From NCBI GenBank assembly GCA_963565915.1, contig OY751493.1, positions 1,488,001-1,552,000 of the forward strand: a stretch of 64,000 nt of DNA. The letters are read 5' to 3'. Source of the stretch: Entoloma clypeatum (lineage: Eukaryota; Basidiomycota; Agaricomycetes; Agaricales; Entolomataceae). Positions 11,390 through 22,986 of this stretch are shown one piece after another (the first letter of the stretch is position 1; each line of letters opens with the position of its first letter). The position numbers were made by a program, and so were the translations under genes. Under the pieces are notes generated by a model. It made no database searches. It worked only from the letters and a program-made list of their open reading frames with translations, and was not told where the DNA came from.

Positions 11390-13621
11390 ATGGCATCGTC
11401 CACAGCCATCCTGCTTCTAGTTCTTGCCCTCAAGGTCTCCGCTGTATGTCTTTCGCTTTTGGTAGCAAGAGGTCTTGTCTGGCTTCTCAATATGATGCTC
11501 GTGATGCCTCGCTCCGATCCTCTGCAAAATCTGCCTGGTCCTGATGGTCCACCAATGGAGAGCCATTTGCGTCGGGTTATGGAGTGCGTGAGGCCGTCGC
11601 GGCACCATTTCCTTGCCTCACTCACGCCGCACCCGTCTCAGCCCATGCTTGAGTCCACAGACCCATGAAGGTTGGCAGAAGAAGTTCGGGAAAACTTTTA
11701 GGTTTCATGGATTTGGTAGGGTGCGTCATCGACCTCAAGAGATGTAACACACTTGATGATTGTGCTGTCTGTTACCAATCTCTAGCATGATTATCGTCTA
11801 ATGTCCTTCGACTTCCGTGTTTTGACCCACGTTATGAATTCGCCCATATATGAAAAGCCGTGGCAAGCGCGTACCATTTTATCGAGGCTCATCGGAAGGG
11901 GTAACTATTGAACCTTGTCGACGTTTTCAGTTATAAAACCTCCAGCAGGTATCTTCTCAATGGAAGGAACAGAACATAGGATTCAGGTATGTGATAGTTG
12001 ATATTAGGAGTCCAGTCCCCTCTGATTCAAATATGACAGCGCCGTCTGATTGGACCAGCCTTCACCAGCCAATCACTCAAATCCATGACGCCTATATTCT
12101 TTCAGAAGGCCCAAACTTTGTGCGATCGATGGGGCGACCTAGTTGCGGCCTCCCCGAACGATGTTGGAGATGGTTCATCAGACCTTCCACCTGCCTATAC
12201 TTCCACCCCGACCACGTCGCATAATTCGAAAAGCGTAATTGTGGATATCGCGCGTTGGATATCTCGCGCCTCTTTTGACGTAATTGGTTTGGTCGGTTTT
12301 GACTACAGGTTCAACGCATTGGAAGATGAATCCGAAAAAGTTTATGGCGCATATCGTCGGATGTTTGACGTCGCTGATAAAGGTCCTGAACTGAGGGGAA
12401 TTTTGGAACTCTACTTTCCAATCATCAGAAGACTGTGGGTGAGTTATCGTGTTGGTTGCACAGAAGTGTATTTCGACCCCTTGCGTATTCCCAACAGCCC
12501 AACAACGGCACTAAAGTGACGAATGAGAGCCGACGCATCATCAAGGAAGCTGGAAAACGATTAGTTGCAGATAAAAAATGTGCGATAATGGCGGACGCGT
12601 CAGTCAACCAGCACAACGACATTTTGAGTTTCCTTAGTCAGTGTTTGTCCATATCCGCCATCCTATTCGATTTTACCAATCCTTTTCATAGTCAAGGCAA
12701 ACCTTTCCAGCGATCCGTCCAAGCGGCTGTCTGATTCTGAACTCCTTGATCAATGTTCGACATTCCTTCTTGCTGGGTCTGACTCAGTGTCACTTGCACT
12801 CTCATGGTGTCTCTATTATCTTGCCCGAAATCCAGAGATTCAGACACGCCTCCGCAACGAAATCCTAGGCCTTATATCTACCTCTGCGCACTGCGCTCCG
12901 TCCTTTGGAAGTGCTGACGAAAAGACCAGACTTGGACTCGACGACGAATATCTCTTCCCTCCACCGCCATCGCCTCCTTCATCACCGCCGCCGCGGTATC
13001 GAAGCACAGATTATGCTCTGCACGAACATTGGAACGAGATCGAGTCATTGCCCTATCTGGATGCTGTTGTCCGAGAGACTCTTCGTATCTGCCCTCCTGT
13101 TCACAGCACTATCCGCGTTGCCACCGCCGATGACTTGATCCCGATCTCCCATCCAATAGTCCTTCGAGACGGCACGATGGCAGAAAAGGATAGTGGTATC
13201 AAAATCCGCAAGGGCAGTTACATTCATATCCCCGTTGAAGGTTTTAACCTATCCGCGGAGATATGGGGCGGTGATGCCTTGACATTTGAGTGAGCATTCA
13301 TCTAGATCTAGATATCTTCTATCTTTTGATGTCCAATGCAGCCCAGACCGGTGGACTTCACTGGTTCAGTCGCCTGTGCTTCCGGGCCTTGGCAATGTAA
13401 TGACATTCGGTCTCGGCCCTCACTCTTGTCTAGGCTATAAATTCACTCTCAAGGAGATGAAGGCTTTTCTGGCGACCATCTTGCCGCAGTTCACTTTTGC
13501 CCCAGCAGAAGGCATGGAGATTACAAAGTTCAATTCCATCCTGACACGACCATATATTAAAGACAAGTGGGATTTGGGTACGCAACTTCCGGTTGTTATC
13601 AGCGCCTACTGTACACTATAA
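11390..13621 (+). CDS. cytochrome P450 monooxygenase, microsomal
   Basis: Heme-thiolate monooxygenase anchored in the ER by an N-terminal membrane helix (TAILLLVLALKVSAVCLSLL). The hinge motif LPGPDGPP follows. Then come QKKFGKTFRFHGFG, the I-helix AGSDSVSLALSW (oxygen-binding AGxDS form), the K-helix ETLR in AVVRETLRICPP, and the heme loop FGLGPHSCLGYKF with the cysteine ligand (~13408-13445). All core motifs are present and in order after joining many short exons, so the gene looks functional. ATG 11390 puts the helix close to the N-terminus; ATG 11300 is in frame upstream. The CYP family and substrate cannot be told. No other secondary-metabolism gene is adjacent, so this looks like a lone P450. 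It is divergent from RPS29. Confidence 0.92.
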
Positions 13622-13926
13622 ACCGTAGGCTCCACTCTACTCTCGGACTATTCACCGGCTGCTAAAGTTGACGAACCAGCCTTCGTCTACGCGTCATACC
13701 CTCCTGTATTACATCTGTACTACACTACTGTATCCTTGATTTTGTACACTATCTATGCTCCTCAAATAAATGAAATCCAGGTATTCCACAAGATCTTCCA
13801 TGAGTGGTCAAAAAACCAGAGTTCCAAGAAAACTATGATCACTGGTTAAAATACGTTTAGTATAGTATATACGACAGGTGTTAGTGGGAGGTCAATTATA
13901 AGATGCACTGGATAGAACGATTCCTA
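13622..13926. other. convergent intergenic spacer
   Basis: 305 bp between the P450 stop and the stop of the SprT-like gene on the other strand; presumably both 3' UTRs. No other feature seen. Confidence 0.5.
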
Positions 13927-15991
13927 TTAGTAGGTCCCGAGCACAATGTACTCCATGTCCGTCGTCAACAAGTTGATATCATACTCCAACTCAGGATCGT
14001 GAACATCATGGATGAGTGGACGCAATGCAACTCTTGCTTCACTCTCTTGTGAATCGTTATGGGGTGCGGGACGAGAATGAGGCGAATCTATGGATGATGC
14101 ATTCAGCAAGCCAACCTTCATCTGGCAAGTCCCATGGATACCTTGAGGCTTGGCAGATGCCATATAGCTCATCTTTGTCGTCTTCGGCGTCTTCGGCTCT
14201 TTTTCGCTGAATAGAGGGATAAGCCTCCCTTCCTTGCAGGCGCCGCAAACTGAAAGTAGACGGTCAAAAAAGTGGCAGAGGAGTAAACTCAACGCGTGTC
14301 CTCACCAACTTCATCGGGACGAATTGACTTGCTGAATCTACCATAACTGATCAACGCGCGTCAGCCTGGTAGCCAATAGAATCGGAGACTCTCGCACGTT
14401 TTCCCGCATTTTTCACACTCTAACCATTATTGAATGAATATGAATGGGGAGGGATTGCAATGCAAGTAATTACCCCACTGAAACGGATAGGAAATCTCGT
14501 AATCATGTCTGGTCTAGCCGCGGTCCAGCTTAAAATAAGCTTGGGTTAATTAGAGGTGCGAGCTCACCGTGATTTCGATTTCAGGACGTTTGCGCATGAC
14601 TTTCGCAGCCCTACAATCAAACAGACATGAATATGTCGCCCCTGTTGCATAGGTGATACGGACCAAGCTTTCCATTGAGCACCATGAGCCTCCTTTGGAT
14701 CATTATCTATGACCCAGGTCGCTAGATGGCACATTTCATGCGAAAGGGTATTCCGAATGCGCTCTAACAATATGAGCCAAATCCATGCCTGGGAGAGTAT
14801 GTACTCTCACCTTCGCAATCGAGGATCTTCTCAGCCAACTCTATTTCCGTTGTCTGAACGCCATCTCTGGATCTGGGGATTGAATCGACACATGCTCATG
14901 CTCATGACGCTTTGAACTGATGGCCTGGGTCTTACCGATGCCATCTCGCTCTACCAGCAGTGCTAAGCAGCCGTACATTCCAATTCAGTTTTGTATCCGT
15001 GGGTAAACCATTTTTGAACACGACGCGGTTAAGCTCCTCAAAGAGTTCCTCAGCGTAGAGCTGCAGTTTCTTCTTTCTCGCAGCGGCAAGCGCTTTCTTT
15101 CCTCGTGGGCCCTCCTTTTTCGAGCGCGACCCTTTGGTGCCGGAAGTGGGGGTAGAGGGTGTTTCCGGGGTATCTTGACGTGTATGGGGAGAATTTGGAG
15201 CCGCTTCCAATTGAAACCTCAAGTCCTCCAACGGTTTAGCATGGGCAGGCACTTTACTTGAAGTCTGTGGAGTACTTGGAGCTTGACGCACTGGCTTTCG
15301 AACACCCTTCGGCTCATCCCTATTATAGAGTTACATTTTCAGAGATGCAAATTGAGTATTCTTACAAAACTAAGATGGCACTGTTGTCATTCCAAATGTC
15401 TTGTTTGTCGGAAGGCGGTGACGGATTCAGGAATGGCTTCGCTTTGCGGGGGTCGGGCCGCTCAGGTGAAGAGTCGGATAGTTCGATGATTTCACGGGTG
15501 ACAATACGTTTCTTGCCACAATCATCACTCTCCTCCGAGTCTGAACTCAGGACAATACGTCGAGCACGGTGGGTCAGTCTTGGGGTGAACTTGCCGGTTT
15601 TGTATGCTGCAGCACTGTATTGCTTTATAAGATTTTTTGCCTAGCAATCGGTGGGAGACTTACGTTGACCTGAAAGGCCTGACATCCATTGCATCTGTGT
15701 TGGCTGGCCATTCAAGTGACGTTCTTGCATTGAACCTACATCCAAAGTTATTCTGTCATGCCGTTCAGACCATATGATACCTACGCGTCTTCTTCCTCTG
15801 ACGAAATTTCGATCACATCTTCTTCAGGATTCGACTTCCTGGTTGTTGGTTTCCTCGTGAGCTCGTACAGTAGATGGTCGGATATACTGGCACGTAGAGG
15901 ACAAGACCCACTTCCGTTCTTCCTCACTATCTGGAATGATTTCTCCTGCCGACCAAGAGTCTGCGGACGACAACGGCCTCGTTGATTTCAT
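13927..15991 (-). CDS. SprT-like zinc metalloprotease (GCNA/Spartan-related)
   Basis: Probable nuclear protease of the SprT family, whose members digest proteins crosslinked to DNA. Start chosen at 15991 (MKSTRPLSSADSW). The first third is charged and disordered (DSEEE, SDSEES stretches, ~15990-15400). The protease domain begins with LYAEELFEELNRVVF and KLNWNVRLLSTAGR, followed by the catalytic HEMCH (HExxH, ~14728-14742) in RIRNTLSHEMCHLATWVI. Then comes EITRHDYEISYPFQW and a zinc ribbon, CEKCGK ... CGACK, assembled across several small exons with GRFSKSIRPDEV between. The order SprT domain then ribbon matches GCNA-type proteins and the S. pombe SprT family member. The C-terminal ~110 residues (PTFSEKEPKT-like to LGTY) are unconserved. 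Orthology with Spartan itself is less likely, since no PIP or UBZ motif is seen. Confidence 0.85.
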
Positions 15992-16450
15992 GGTATCAGC
16001 CTGCCAGAGCGTTACGCCTCGCTGAGTATCAGCGCTACGAGAACAGGGGTTGGAAGATGAGGGGTATGGGAAAGGATGTGGGGGGGGGGGGGTGTGTTAG
16101 GACAATTCCTATGAGATATTCCTTTAATACCCTTTCATGAGTGTACTGTTGTGACGTGACTGACGCGTTCGTTACAGTCATGTAACGTGATCGCGATGTT
16201 TGATGTAACCATCGGTGCAGTCAAGAACTGTAGATAGTCTCCTACTTACGTGATGACAATCGATCACTCTTGTATATAAACTGTAGAGTAACAGCAAAGA
16301 TGGACCTGTCAGGGAGGGGTGGTCTACGTACGAGGACCAGGCTCATAAATTACATATAATGATTGCCAATGCGTGAAGACAAATGCTTAAATTCTGCTGA
16401 AGAGTCTGTTGTATGAGAGCAAAGAAACATTAAGAAAAAAAATGATGCTT
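15992..16450. other. intergenic region between tandem minus-strand genes
   Basis: 459 bp between the SprT-like start and the Mdv1 stop. It should hold the SprT-like promoter and the Mdv1 3' UTR. It includes a 13-nt G run at 16080-16092. No coding frame of note. Confidence 0.5.
16080..16092 (+). repeat. poly(G)13 tract
   Basis: Thirteen consecutive G on the plus strand, about 90-100 bp upstream of the SprT-like start codon (so poly(C) on that gene's sense strand). Confidence 0.9.
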
Positions 16451-19072
16451 CTAGAGGGACCAGATTTTTAACATCGCGTCCCGACCACCGGAAACCAGAT
16501 AGCGATCCATATAACGGACTTTCTCGACAGGCTGCGTATGCCCATTGGTGAAGAGTGTCGATTGTTGCATACTCGTCCGGTTATAGATCTGTGAAGACGT
16601 TGCTCAACGAGTCTTCAAGACACGTACTCCTTACCTTGACGCCATTCTCACCACCACCAGCTACGACTTTCCTGGTATCAAATTGGAGGCTAGTCACTGC
16701 ATGTTCAAACTTGATGGTTTCGAAGGTGCCCCCCGTCCGAAGGTCCCATATCTAAACAATGATCAGTGAGGGTATGTTCAAATGTTCTGAAAACACGGAC
16801 ACGGATGGTCTTGTCCAGGCTGCCGCTCGCTATGTGGATCTCGTCAAACTGGAGACAGCTGATCGGAGCTGTATGTCCCATCAATGTCCGATGGGCCTGA
16901 CCAGTACGCACTGGATGACGATGAAAATTCGAGGGCGGGGATGGGCTTAGGAATCTCTACTCACTGTCCCACATCCTCACTGCACCGTCACCACTGCCAC
17001 TAACAAGACCATATCCCCAGAACTGCACACCTCCGACAAAATCTTCATACATGTTCCAGCTGCCATCCGAGTACGGAGGGCTTGGGACAACAAACGCTCC
17101 GGCCGGTGACGTGTACATGTTGCTGGCGGTTGTGGATCCAGGAGTTGATTTTGGAGGATGAGATATTGCCCATAAGATATCCATGGTCATCACACATTGC
17201 CCAGTGGTAAGGTCCCATTGTCGCAATGTTTTATCGGAGGCACCTGTCACCTTGATATCCAGTGTCAATCCCAACCGATCTGCATGAGTGAATCTGAGTA
17301 CGTGCCAAACACTCATCCTCGAAAAACAGTGCAGTCACAGCTTTCGAATGGCCCTCCAGTATCCTCGCACATGGACCATCTTTCTCTAACACACTCGTCC
17401 CAAACGCCGCGTTTCTAATCCCGTTCGGTTTGTCGGATAACTCTGCATCTCTTCCGACCTCCTCTTCCTCCTCGGCAACATCACTCAGGCTAATCATTTC
17501 TCCTTCACCCCACGCATCCTCGTCATCCACTTGCCTCAAGTCCCACAGCCTCACATTTCCGTCTTCGCCTCCAGTCAGACAAACGTGATCTTCCACCTGC
17601 AGACACTTCACCGTACCGCTGTGACCGCGCAGCCTTCCCATCTCGGTGCCAGAGAAAAGATCCCATACCCGAGGCTGTGCGTCCTCTTGTGAGGCACTCA
17701 CGAGAGTACCATAAGGCTCAGAAAAGTCCAGAGCAGTGATAGGGGTTGTATGACTCTCCAGGGTCTAAAAACGCATCGAGCCTTATAAGCCCAGGATATA
17801 GTATGGTCATGGGAGAAATTCACCATAAATGCAACTCCTGGTGGTAATTCATCGTGCTCAGACGGAAGGAACGCTGGCCCTAAATCGAAGTAAGCCGTGC
17901 GAGCAAGATATACCAGCATGGGACTCTCCACACCTTTGCGTCTCCGTGAACTGGGTGGGAGGTGAAGATTTTGCACTGATACTCTTGGTTTTCGATGAGC
18001 ACCTTGTTGCTCCTCGAATTCGAGCCTCTCTTTCACACCCACCACTGTGAAGCCATTGCTTGGATATCTGAACATGAACATATCCACGAAGGGCTTACAC
18101 TCATCATCAAGCTCCAATTCATCCTCCTGTAACTTCAACAGATCCCGCTCGAGCTTAGCCCGGATACCATCCAATGCCTCTATTTTGCTTGTGATCTCTG
18201 AAATTTCGCTGTGTACCAGGTTCTGTAATTGGACTCACGTATGTTGATCACTCAGAAGCGAAGTATCATCGTACCTTTTTGACGTGCAGGTTTTCCTTGT
18301 CCCACTGGATTTCCTTTGCCTGACGATTGAGCTCGTCCTTCCCGAGAGTTTTCAGGGTGCTGAGACTCTCCCTCCCCCGTCTCTTCCCCTTTTTACCTGT
18401 ATCCAGCCGCGGGACGACGACTACATCTTCCTCGCTTGCAACACTCTGGCCCTCGTGATCGTCATCTTCGGTCATTAAACCCCTCGCACTCATGCCCAGC
18501 TTCTTGAGGCCAAGCCGAGGTGTCTCCACATTTCTCAGCTGTCGTCTCCTGATACGACCTTGTTCCGCGCTGGGAATGGTGGCGTTAAAGCCTCGCAGAA
18601 GGCTGACGTTACATGCAACACCTTCCGGCTCTGGCACCTCGGCGTCGAGCAACTCGTCTGTGGCCTCGACGATTTGAAGGTCGCGAGAAGTAATGCGTCG
18701 GGAGCCAAGACTCAGCCGAAGAGGTGCTCTGCCCAATGTCGCGAAATCCATTTTAGATTTAGCCATACCGGAGTTATTGACGTAGGCCTGTGATCGTGAG
18801 GAATACGTGGATGCAGAATGTATTATTCGAGGCGTCATAATGACAGGTGCGACTAGGGAACAGGTACTCAGCGCGGAAGGAGAGGTTTGAGGGTGAGTAT
18901 GAGTATGAGACGTACGATCGGACAAGATGCGAGTTGAATCCCGTTTTTTGTGGCTGAAAGGCGCGAGGAAAGCCTTTTGCACGAGTTCAAGTCGACTAGG
19001 ACCTGTCGCAGATGTGTCTGTGAGGATGCGGTCGACGTGTGGACGACCGTTCGTGTTACGTTCATCAGACAT
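16451..19072 (-). CDS. mdv1: mitochondrial fission adaptor Mdv1/Caf4-like, WD40
   Basis: Adaptor on the outer mitochondrial membrane that links Fis1 to the dynamin Dnm1 during fission; it also acts on peroxisomes in yeasts. Start at 19072 ([17 protein letters not shown]). The N-terminal ~270 residues are partly disordered. A coiled coil follows, ending [18 protein letters not shown] then [14 protein letters not shown] (~18120-18200), the family's dimerisation signature. WD40 repeats fill the rest: [75 protein letters not shown], and a final [12 protein letters not shown] before the stop at 16451. An acidic insert ([16 protein letters not shown]) lies between repeats two and three. Upstream ATG 19179 is out of frame with the main exon. 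Caf4 and Mdv1 are paralogues only in Saccharomyces relatives, so the single name mdv1 is used. Confidence 0.88.
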
Positions 19073-19215
19073 GCGCCCTCTGTCCCGGGAGCTTGAGGAG
19101 GCACTGCAAGTCGCGACGATGTCAACCTTTCGGCAAGTTTCTCACGCGTGATTTGAATGGTATTTTTATTGCTATCCATCCAATCATAATATTATTTGAA
19201 TGCATCAAGCCTTGA

Positions 19216-19938
19216 TCACCGTGCCCAGCCAAAATCAATCAGGATGCCCAATCCATAGGGTCGCAAGTCATATTCTCTCCGGATGAGAGCAAGGCTTTCT
19301 GTGGGCACTGTTTCGGATCGTGACGGAGGCGCGGGACGATAACTAGGCCCATGATGGGAGAGCACGACAGAAGTAGGTGGCGACGGCGTTGTATTTATGA
19401 TATTAAGGAAGCGCCAGATGGTTTCCAATGTGAGTGAACCGATATTTACAGGTTTGAATATTGTTGGAGGGGCCCGGTGAGGCATCTCTGAGCCTGGAGG
19501 CAAAATCGTAGGCAGTGAGGTAGAGGACGACAACCCATTCTCAGATTGGGCGTCTGTTGCCACTGCTTGAGTGACTTTTTCACCGTGTTCCAGTTCGTCC
19601 TTCAACCGCTGAACGCTGACATACTCCCAATGTGTGACGTTGAATGGTTCAAAAAAGCCGCCAGCAGAAAAGTCACACCAGCACCTATCTGCGATTCGAA
19701 CGACGTCTGGCAGGGGTTGAGAGTAGTTGTGCTGCATCGTCACGTTGAGCGCCTCGGCGAAGGTGGTTATGTTCTCTGCCCACGAGACGGAGAGAGGGCT
19801 ATCCAGCGGAACGGGTTGCCAGTAACATGAGGAAACGAAGATGGTGGTCAGTAGAACAATACAGTAAAAGCTAGATGTAGGGTATGAGAGCACGATCTGG
19901 GGCTGTGGGGAGGAGTGCAACTGACCAGGGTTTTGCAT
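19216..19938 (-). CDS. hypothetical type II-like membrane glycoprotein
   Basis: One uninterrupted exon of 240 codons. I do not recognise the family. A single hydrophobic helix near residues 20-37 (FYCIVLLTTIFVSSCYW) could be a signal anchor or signal peptide. After it there are five N-glycosylation sequons (NIT, NVT, NYS, NVT, NTT), suggesting the rest lies in the secretory lumen or outside the cell. RCWCDFSAGGFFEPF with two cysteines, and the ending YDLRPYGLGILIDFGWAR, look conserved in character. The middle part is Ser/Pro/Thr-rich. The start at 19938 leaves 300 bp to the divergent Sba1 start. Confidence 0.65.
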   Translation of the reverse strand: MQNPGQLHSSPQPQIVLSYPTSSFYCIVLLTTIFVSSCYWQPVPLDSPLSVSWAENITTFAEALNVTMQHNYSQPLPDVVRIADRCWCDFSAGGFFEPFNVTHWEYVSVQRLKDELEHGEKVTQAVATDAQSENGLSSSTSLPTILPPGSEMPHRAPPTIFKPVNIGSLTLETIWRFLNIINTTPSPPTSVVLSHHGPSYRPAPPSRSETVPTESLALIRREYDLRPYGLGILIDFGWAR

Positions 19939-20238
19939 GCATTGTCAAGGAGAACAAGAAGAGGAGAAGAAGATACGGGGGGGCGGTGGGGAGCGGAAGT
20001 AGCAGGAGTGGAAGAAACCATCGGGTGCACCTTGAGTTTTCATTCAGCAAGTATATACCTGCGATTTTTATTCACTAGTACTCACCACATCCTGATAAGT
20101 TGAGTTGTAACATATCCCATTACATAATGACCTATGTCCCCCGTTCGGCCGGCCGGCCTTCGGTACATTCCCTTAAACGAAGTTTCTAGAGCCTTCCAAA
20201 ATTTCTTTTTCAACCCAACTCCCTTGTACAACGACGCG

Positions 20239-20851
20239 ATGACCCAACACCCCGAAGTCTTGTGGGCCCAGCGCAGCTCAGATACACAAGATGACAAGGT
20301 AATATCACCATCGCTCAATCACTTCTAAACCGCTCGTCTCATCGTTGGGAAAGAACATCATCTACTTGACAATCAATCTCCCAGACATCCAAGAATCCAC
20401 GCTCAAATACGAAATCACACCAACATCCTTATCTTTTGCGACCACGGCCGGAAAGTACGGTGTTTCATGTGCAAAGCCGGTTCTTACTGATATGTCTCGC
20501 AGCGCCTCCCAAGGAATCGCGGAGAAAGATTTCTCCTTCAACATCGACTTCTTCGCTGAGGTCATCCCTGAGGTACTCTTGCCGAAACCTCTTGAAAATT
20601 TCAATTGTTGATCGGTATTGGCAGCTCTCCACGAAAAAACTAACATCGAGATCATTCTTTGTTGTCTTACGCAAGAAGGAGAAGAATGCAGGTTACTGGC
20701 CTCGTTTGACAAAGGAAAAAGCAAGGAATGCATATATCAAAACAGATTTTAGCAAATGGGTAGACGAGGATGAACAGGACGGTGCCCAAGCCAAGGACAT
20801 TGACGACATGGATCCCATGGGCGGAATGGGTGGCATGGGCGGAATGGGTGG

Positions 20852-20900
<49 letters not shown>

Positions 20901-21132
20901 GGTGGCATGGGCGGGGGTGGCATGGGTGGCATGGACTTTGAGAAGGTGGGCGCCAGCTACATAATCTCTTGCTGATGACATTGATTCAATTCTCGAATAG
21001 ATGATGGCACAAATGGGTGGAGGTGGTGGGCTACCCGACTTTGGCGCTGGGTCATCAGCTGATGATGAGGGCGGTGATGATTCTGATGACGATGGCCCTC
21101 CTCCTCTTGAGGATGCGGATCCAGCAAAGTAG
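20239..21132 (+). CDS. sba1: Hsp90 co-chaperone p23/Sba1
   Basis: Binds ATP-bound Hsp90 and slows its cycle, stabilising client proteins in cytosol and nucleus. Five exons. The start reads MTQHPEVLWAQRSSDTQDDK, then NIIYLTINLPDI...LKYEITPTSLSF (CS-domain beta sandwich), ASQGIAEKDFSFNIDFFAEVIPE, and LTSRSFFVVLRKKEKNAGYWPRL, the p23 signature. FSKWVDEDEQD follows. The tail holds about a dozen Gly-Gly-Met triplets (see repeat), then MMAQMGGGGGLPDFG and an acidic end, DDSDDDGPPPLEDADPAK. p23 proteins normally carry a Gly/Met-rich and acidic tail, so the repeat is an expansion of a known feature. The stop is at 21130-21132. Confidence 0.95.
20817..20933 (+). repeat. Gly-Gly-Met coding tandem array in Sba1
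   Basis: Tandem 9-nt units encoding GGM. The first Gly codon pair alternates GGT and GGC, giving an 18-nt higher period. One interruption (GGGG) sits near the 3' end. Reading stays in frame throughout. Confidence 0.9.
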
Positions 21133-21451
21133 ACCGATCTGTCATAAACCACGAGCAAATAAATTGATTCATGATCACTACCCCTTGTCCTGCAACCTTT
21201 GAGTTTCTCGCGTTGCTTGTACAAGGTCGTGCCTTGCATTCAAGACTTGAGCATGAAACAGTCTCCTAATTTTGTTTTATTTGGTGGACATATGCATGAT
21301 TGTTCATCGGGAATCAGATAATCTGGTTGAGTATCTCTTTTCTATAGCTCGCCTCATCAGAACGCTATTCTGTTGAAGAGGTGGAATTATTGCTCTATCG
21401 TGATTTCTAGCTGTCCGTTCGTCCAGCGAACCGAAACTCTATATCAATGAA
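21133..21451. other. convergent spacer between Sba1 and HAD phosphatase
   Basis: 319 bp between two facing stop codons. No further feature is seen, so it is assumed to be 3' UTR sequence. Confidence 0.5.
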
Positions 21452-22515
21452 TCATTGAGGAGGCCATCTAAAAAAGACGGCGTACTTGGTAAGGTCTGGA
21501 ACAATGTATGTCGGATTGGCACCAGAGCTAAGAATGACTTCGCTCGATGTTGAGGTGCATACTGCCAGAGTTCGGGCACCAGCTGCGCATCCAGATTGCA
21601 GCCCTGATATGGCGTCTTCCACCACGAGACCTGGGAAAAGGGTATATATACATCCACAGGTAGTCGTAGTGCGGCAAAAAAAAGATGCTAACAGTTGGAT
21701 GAATCCATCCCCAACTTCTTAGCACCAGCCTCGTAGGGTGCGGGATGTGGTTTGCCTTCTGGGACATCATTGGCCGTTATAAGGCCAGTAGAGGGAAGAG
21801 GAACTCCGGCGCGTGATAGCGCTCGGGGAGCATACTTGTTGGACGCTGTGAAATGCGAACATTACGGTTCATGGAGCACATGGGCATATCCACAATATCT
21901 ACACACCGGATGTTACGATTGTCCAAGAATGTGCCGCTTCAGAGTTGAGCTGGTATGGGCGATGAAGAGTTCGGAAGGGCACAACTTGAGATCATGTTCT
22001 CTTCTACCTTGTTTATCAGCTCAATAGCGCCTGGCAAAGCCGTCGGTCCTCCCTTTATTACCTCGTCCTCGAAACGGTCGATCTCGGCCTGCGATGACGG
22101 ATAAGTCAATCATGCTAAGATCGTCGCGGCATTCCCGATGGACCTTTAAAGCATCGTCATCCTTGATATGACAGTACTCTCTGAGAGTGTCATATAGCCT
22201 CCTTCCGTGTGTCGCATGTGCGATGGCGAGATAATCTCCCAGGGAGTAGTCATCAGCGAAGGTCTTCCAAGCTTGCAGTACTCCAGGCGTAGAGTCGATC
22301 AGAGTCCTATAAATTTGAATGAGTACTATGATCTATAGGTGTAGGATCTTTCTATTCCAGCCACAACGGCTGTGAATCGAGTTTGATTAAAAAACTCACC
22401 CATCCATATCGAACAATATCTACATATTCATAAATGAAGTCAAGACAGCTTTGGTGACGTCGACGCTGTTGTACAGTGTACGTACGGCGTCTACGGTGAT
22501 AGTTTCGACGGGCAT
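21452..22515 (-). CDS. HAD-family sugar/glycerol phosphatase (Gpp/Dog-like)
   Basis: Hydrolase of the haloacid dehalogenase superfamily, close in sequence character to fungal glycerol-3-phosphatase and 2-deoxyglucose-6-phosphatase. The first exon is only MPVETITVDA. After a 60-70 nt intron comes motif I, ILFDMDGTL, with nucleophile and acid aspartates. The cap region reads STPGVLQAWKTFADDYSLGDYLAIAHATHGRRLYDTL and then AEIDRFEDEVIKGGPTALPGA. Motif II is WTIVTSAS; NKYAPRALSRAG follows. Motif III/IV is GKPHPAPYEAGAKKLG, then LVVEDAISGLQSGCAAG. The end is DLTKYAVFFRWPPQ. All four motifs are intact but spread over several small exons, so no single long frame exists. The phosphate ester hydrolysed cannot be fixed from sequence; glycerol phosphate or a hexose phosphate is likely. 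Confidence 0.87.
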
Positions 22516-22986
22516 GTTGAGAGCGTTTGAACAGCCAGAGAAAGTACTAGAGACGTCAGTAACATCAATGGAAGATCGAGAGCTTGATCATACTTTCCTC
22601 GATGCGATGTAGGAGATCAAAGTTGTCAAACCAGTCAAGCTTAAAAGGGGATATATCAGGGGGTAAATTCAAACTTTCCGGTCTTGAATGATAGCTGACA
22701 TTGGGCTGATGAAGGTTTATTCGATGGGTGCGTAGGGTGACGGTGGGCAGTGGCCGAAAGTTCAGCTTTAGGATATGCAGGCGACACGAATCACCCATGG
22801 AACATGTGGTCGTGGTCGAGCAACTGTGACGTATCTCGACAAACACAAAACGCGAATCTCATTGATGACAGGGGCAGTAATATTCTGGGAGTGAAGGGGG
22901 GAAGTCTTTTACACATCCTGAATCCGGCCTATTGCGCGCAAAGTGATCATGAATTCGCAAGTATAGAAGGTCACCTTGCGGAGCTT
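22516..22986. other. intergenic region, no gene seen
   Basis: 471 bp between the phosphatase start and the Mgr2 stop, both genes on the minus strand. It probably holds the phosphatase promoter and the Mgr2 3' UTR. Frames of 90-107 codons here show no family features. Confidence 0.5.

Noticed and set aside
11269..11625. 118-codon minus frame over the P450 start
   Set aside because: Overlaps the P450 membrane anchor and hinge LPGPDGPP on the other strand, which are clearly coding.
20817..20933. Possible CRISPR or satellite array
   Set aside because: No spacers; the repeat is in frame and codes GGM in a known p23 tail.
20667..21239. 190-codon minus frame rich in His-Ala-Thr, and others with Pro-Pro-Met runs
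   Set aside because: Pure antisense of the Sba1 GGM repeat; repeat regions stay open in many frames.
22565..22846. 93-codon minus frame upstream of the phosphatase
   Set aside because: No family features and not joinable in frame to either neighbour.
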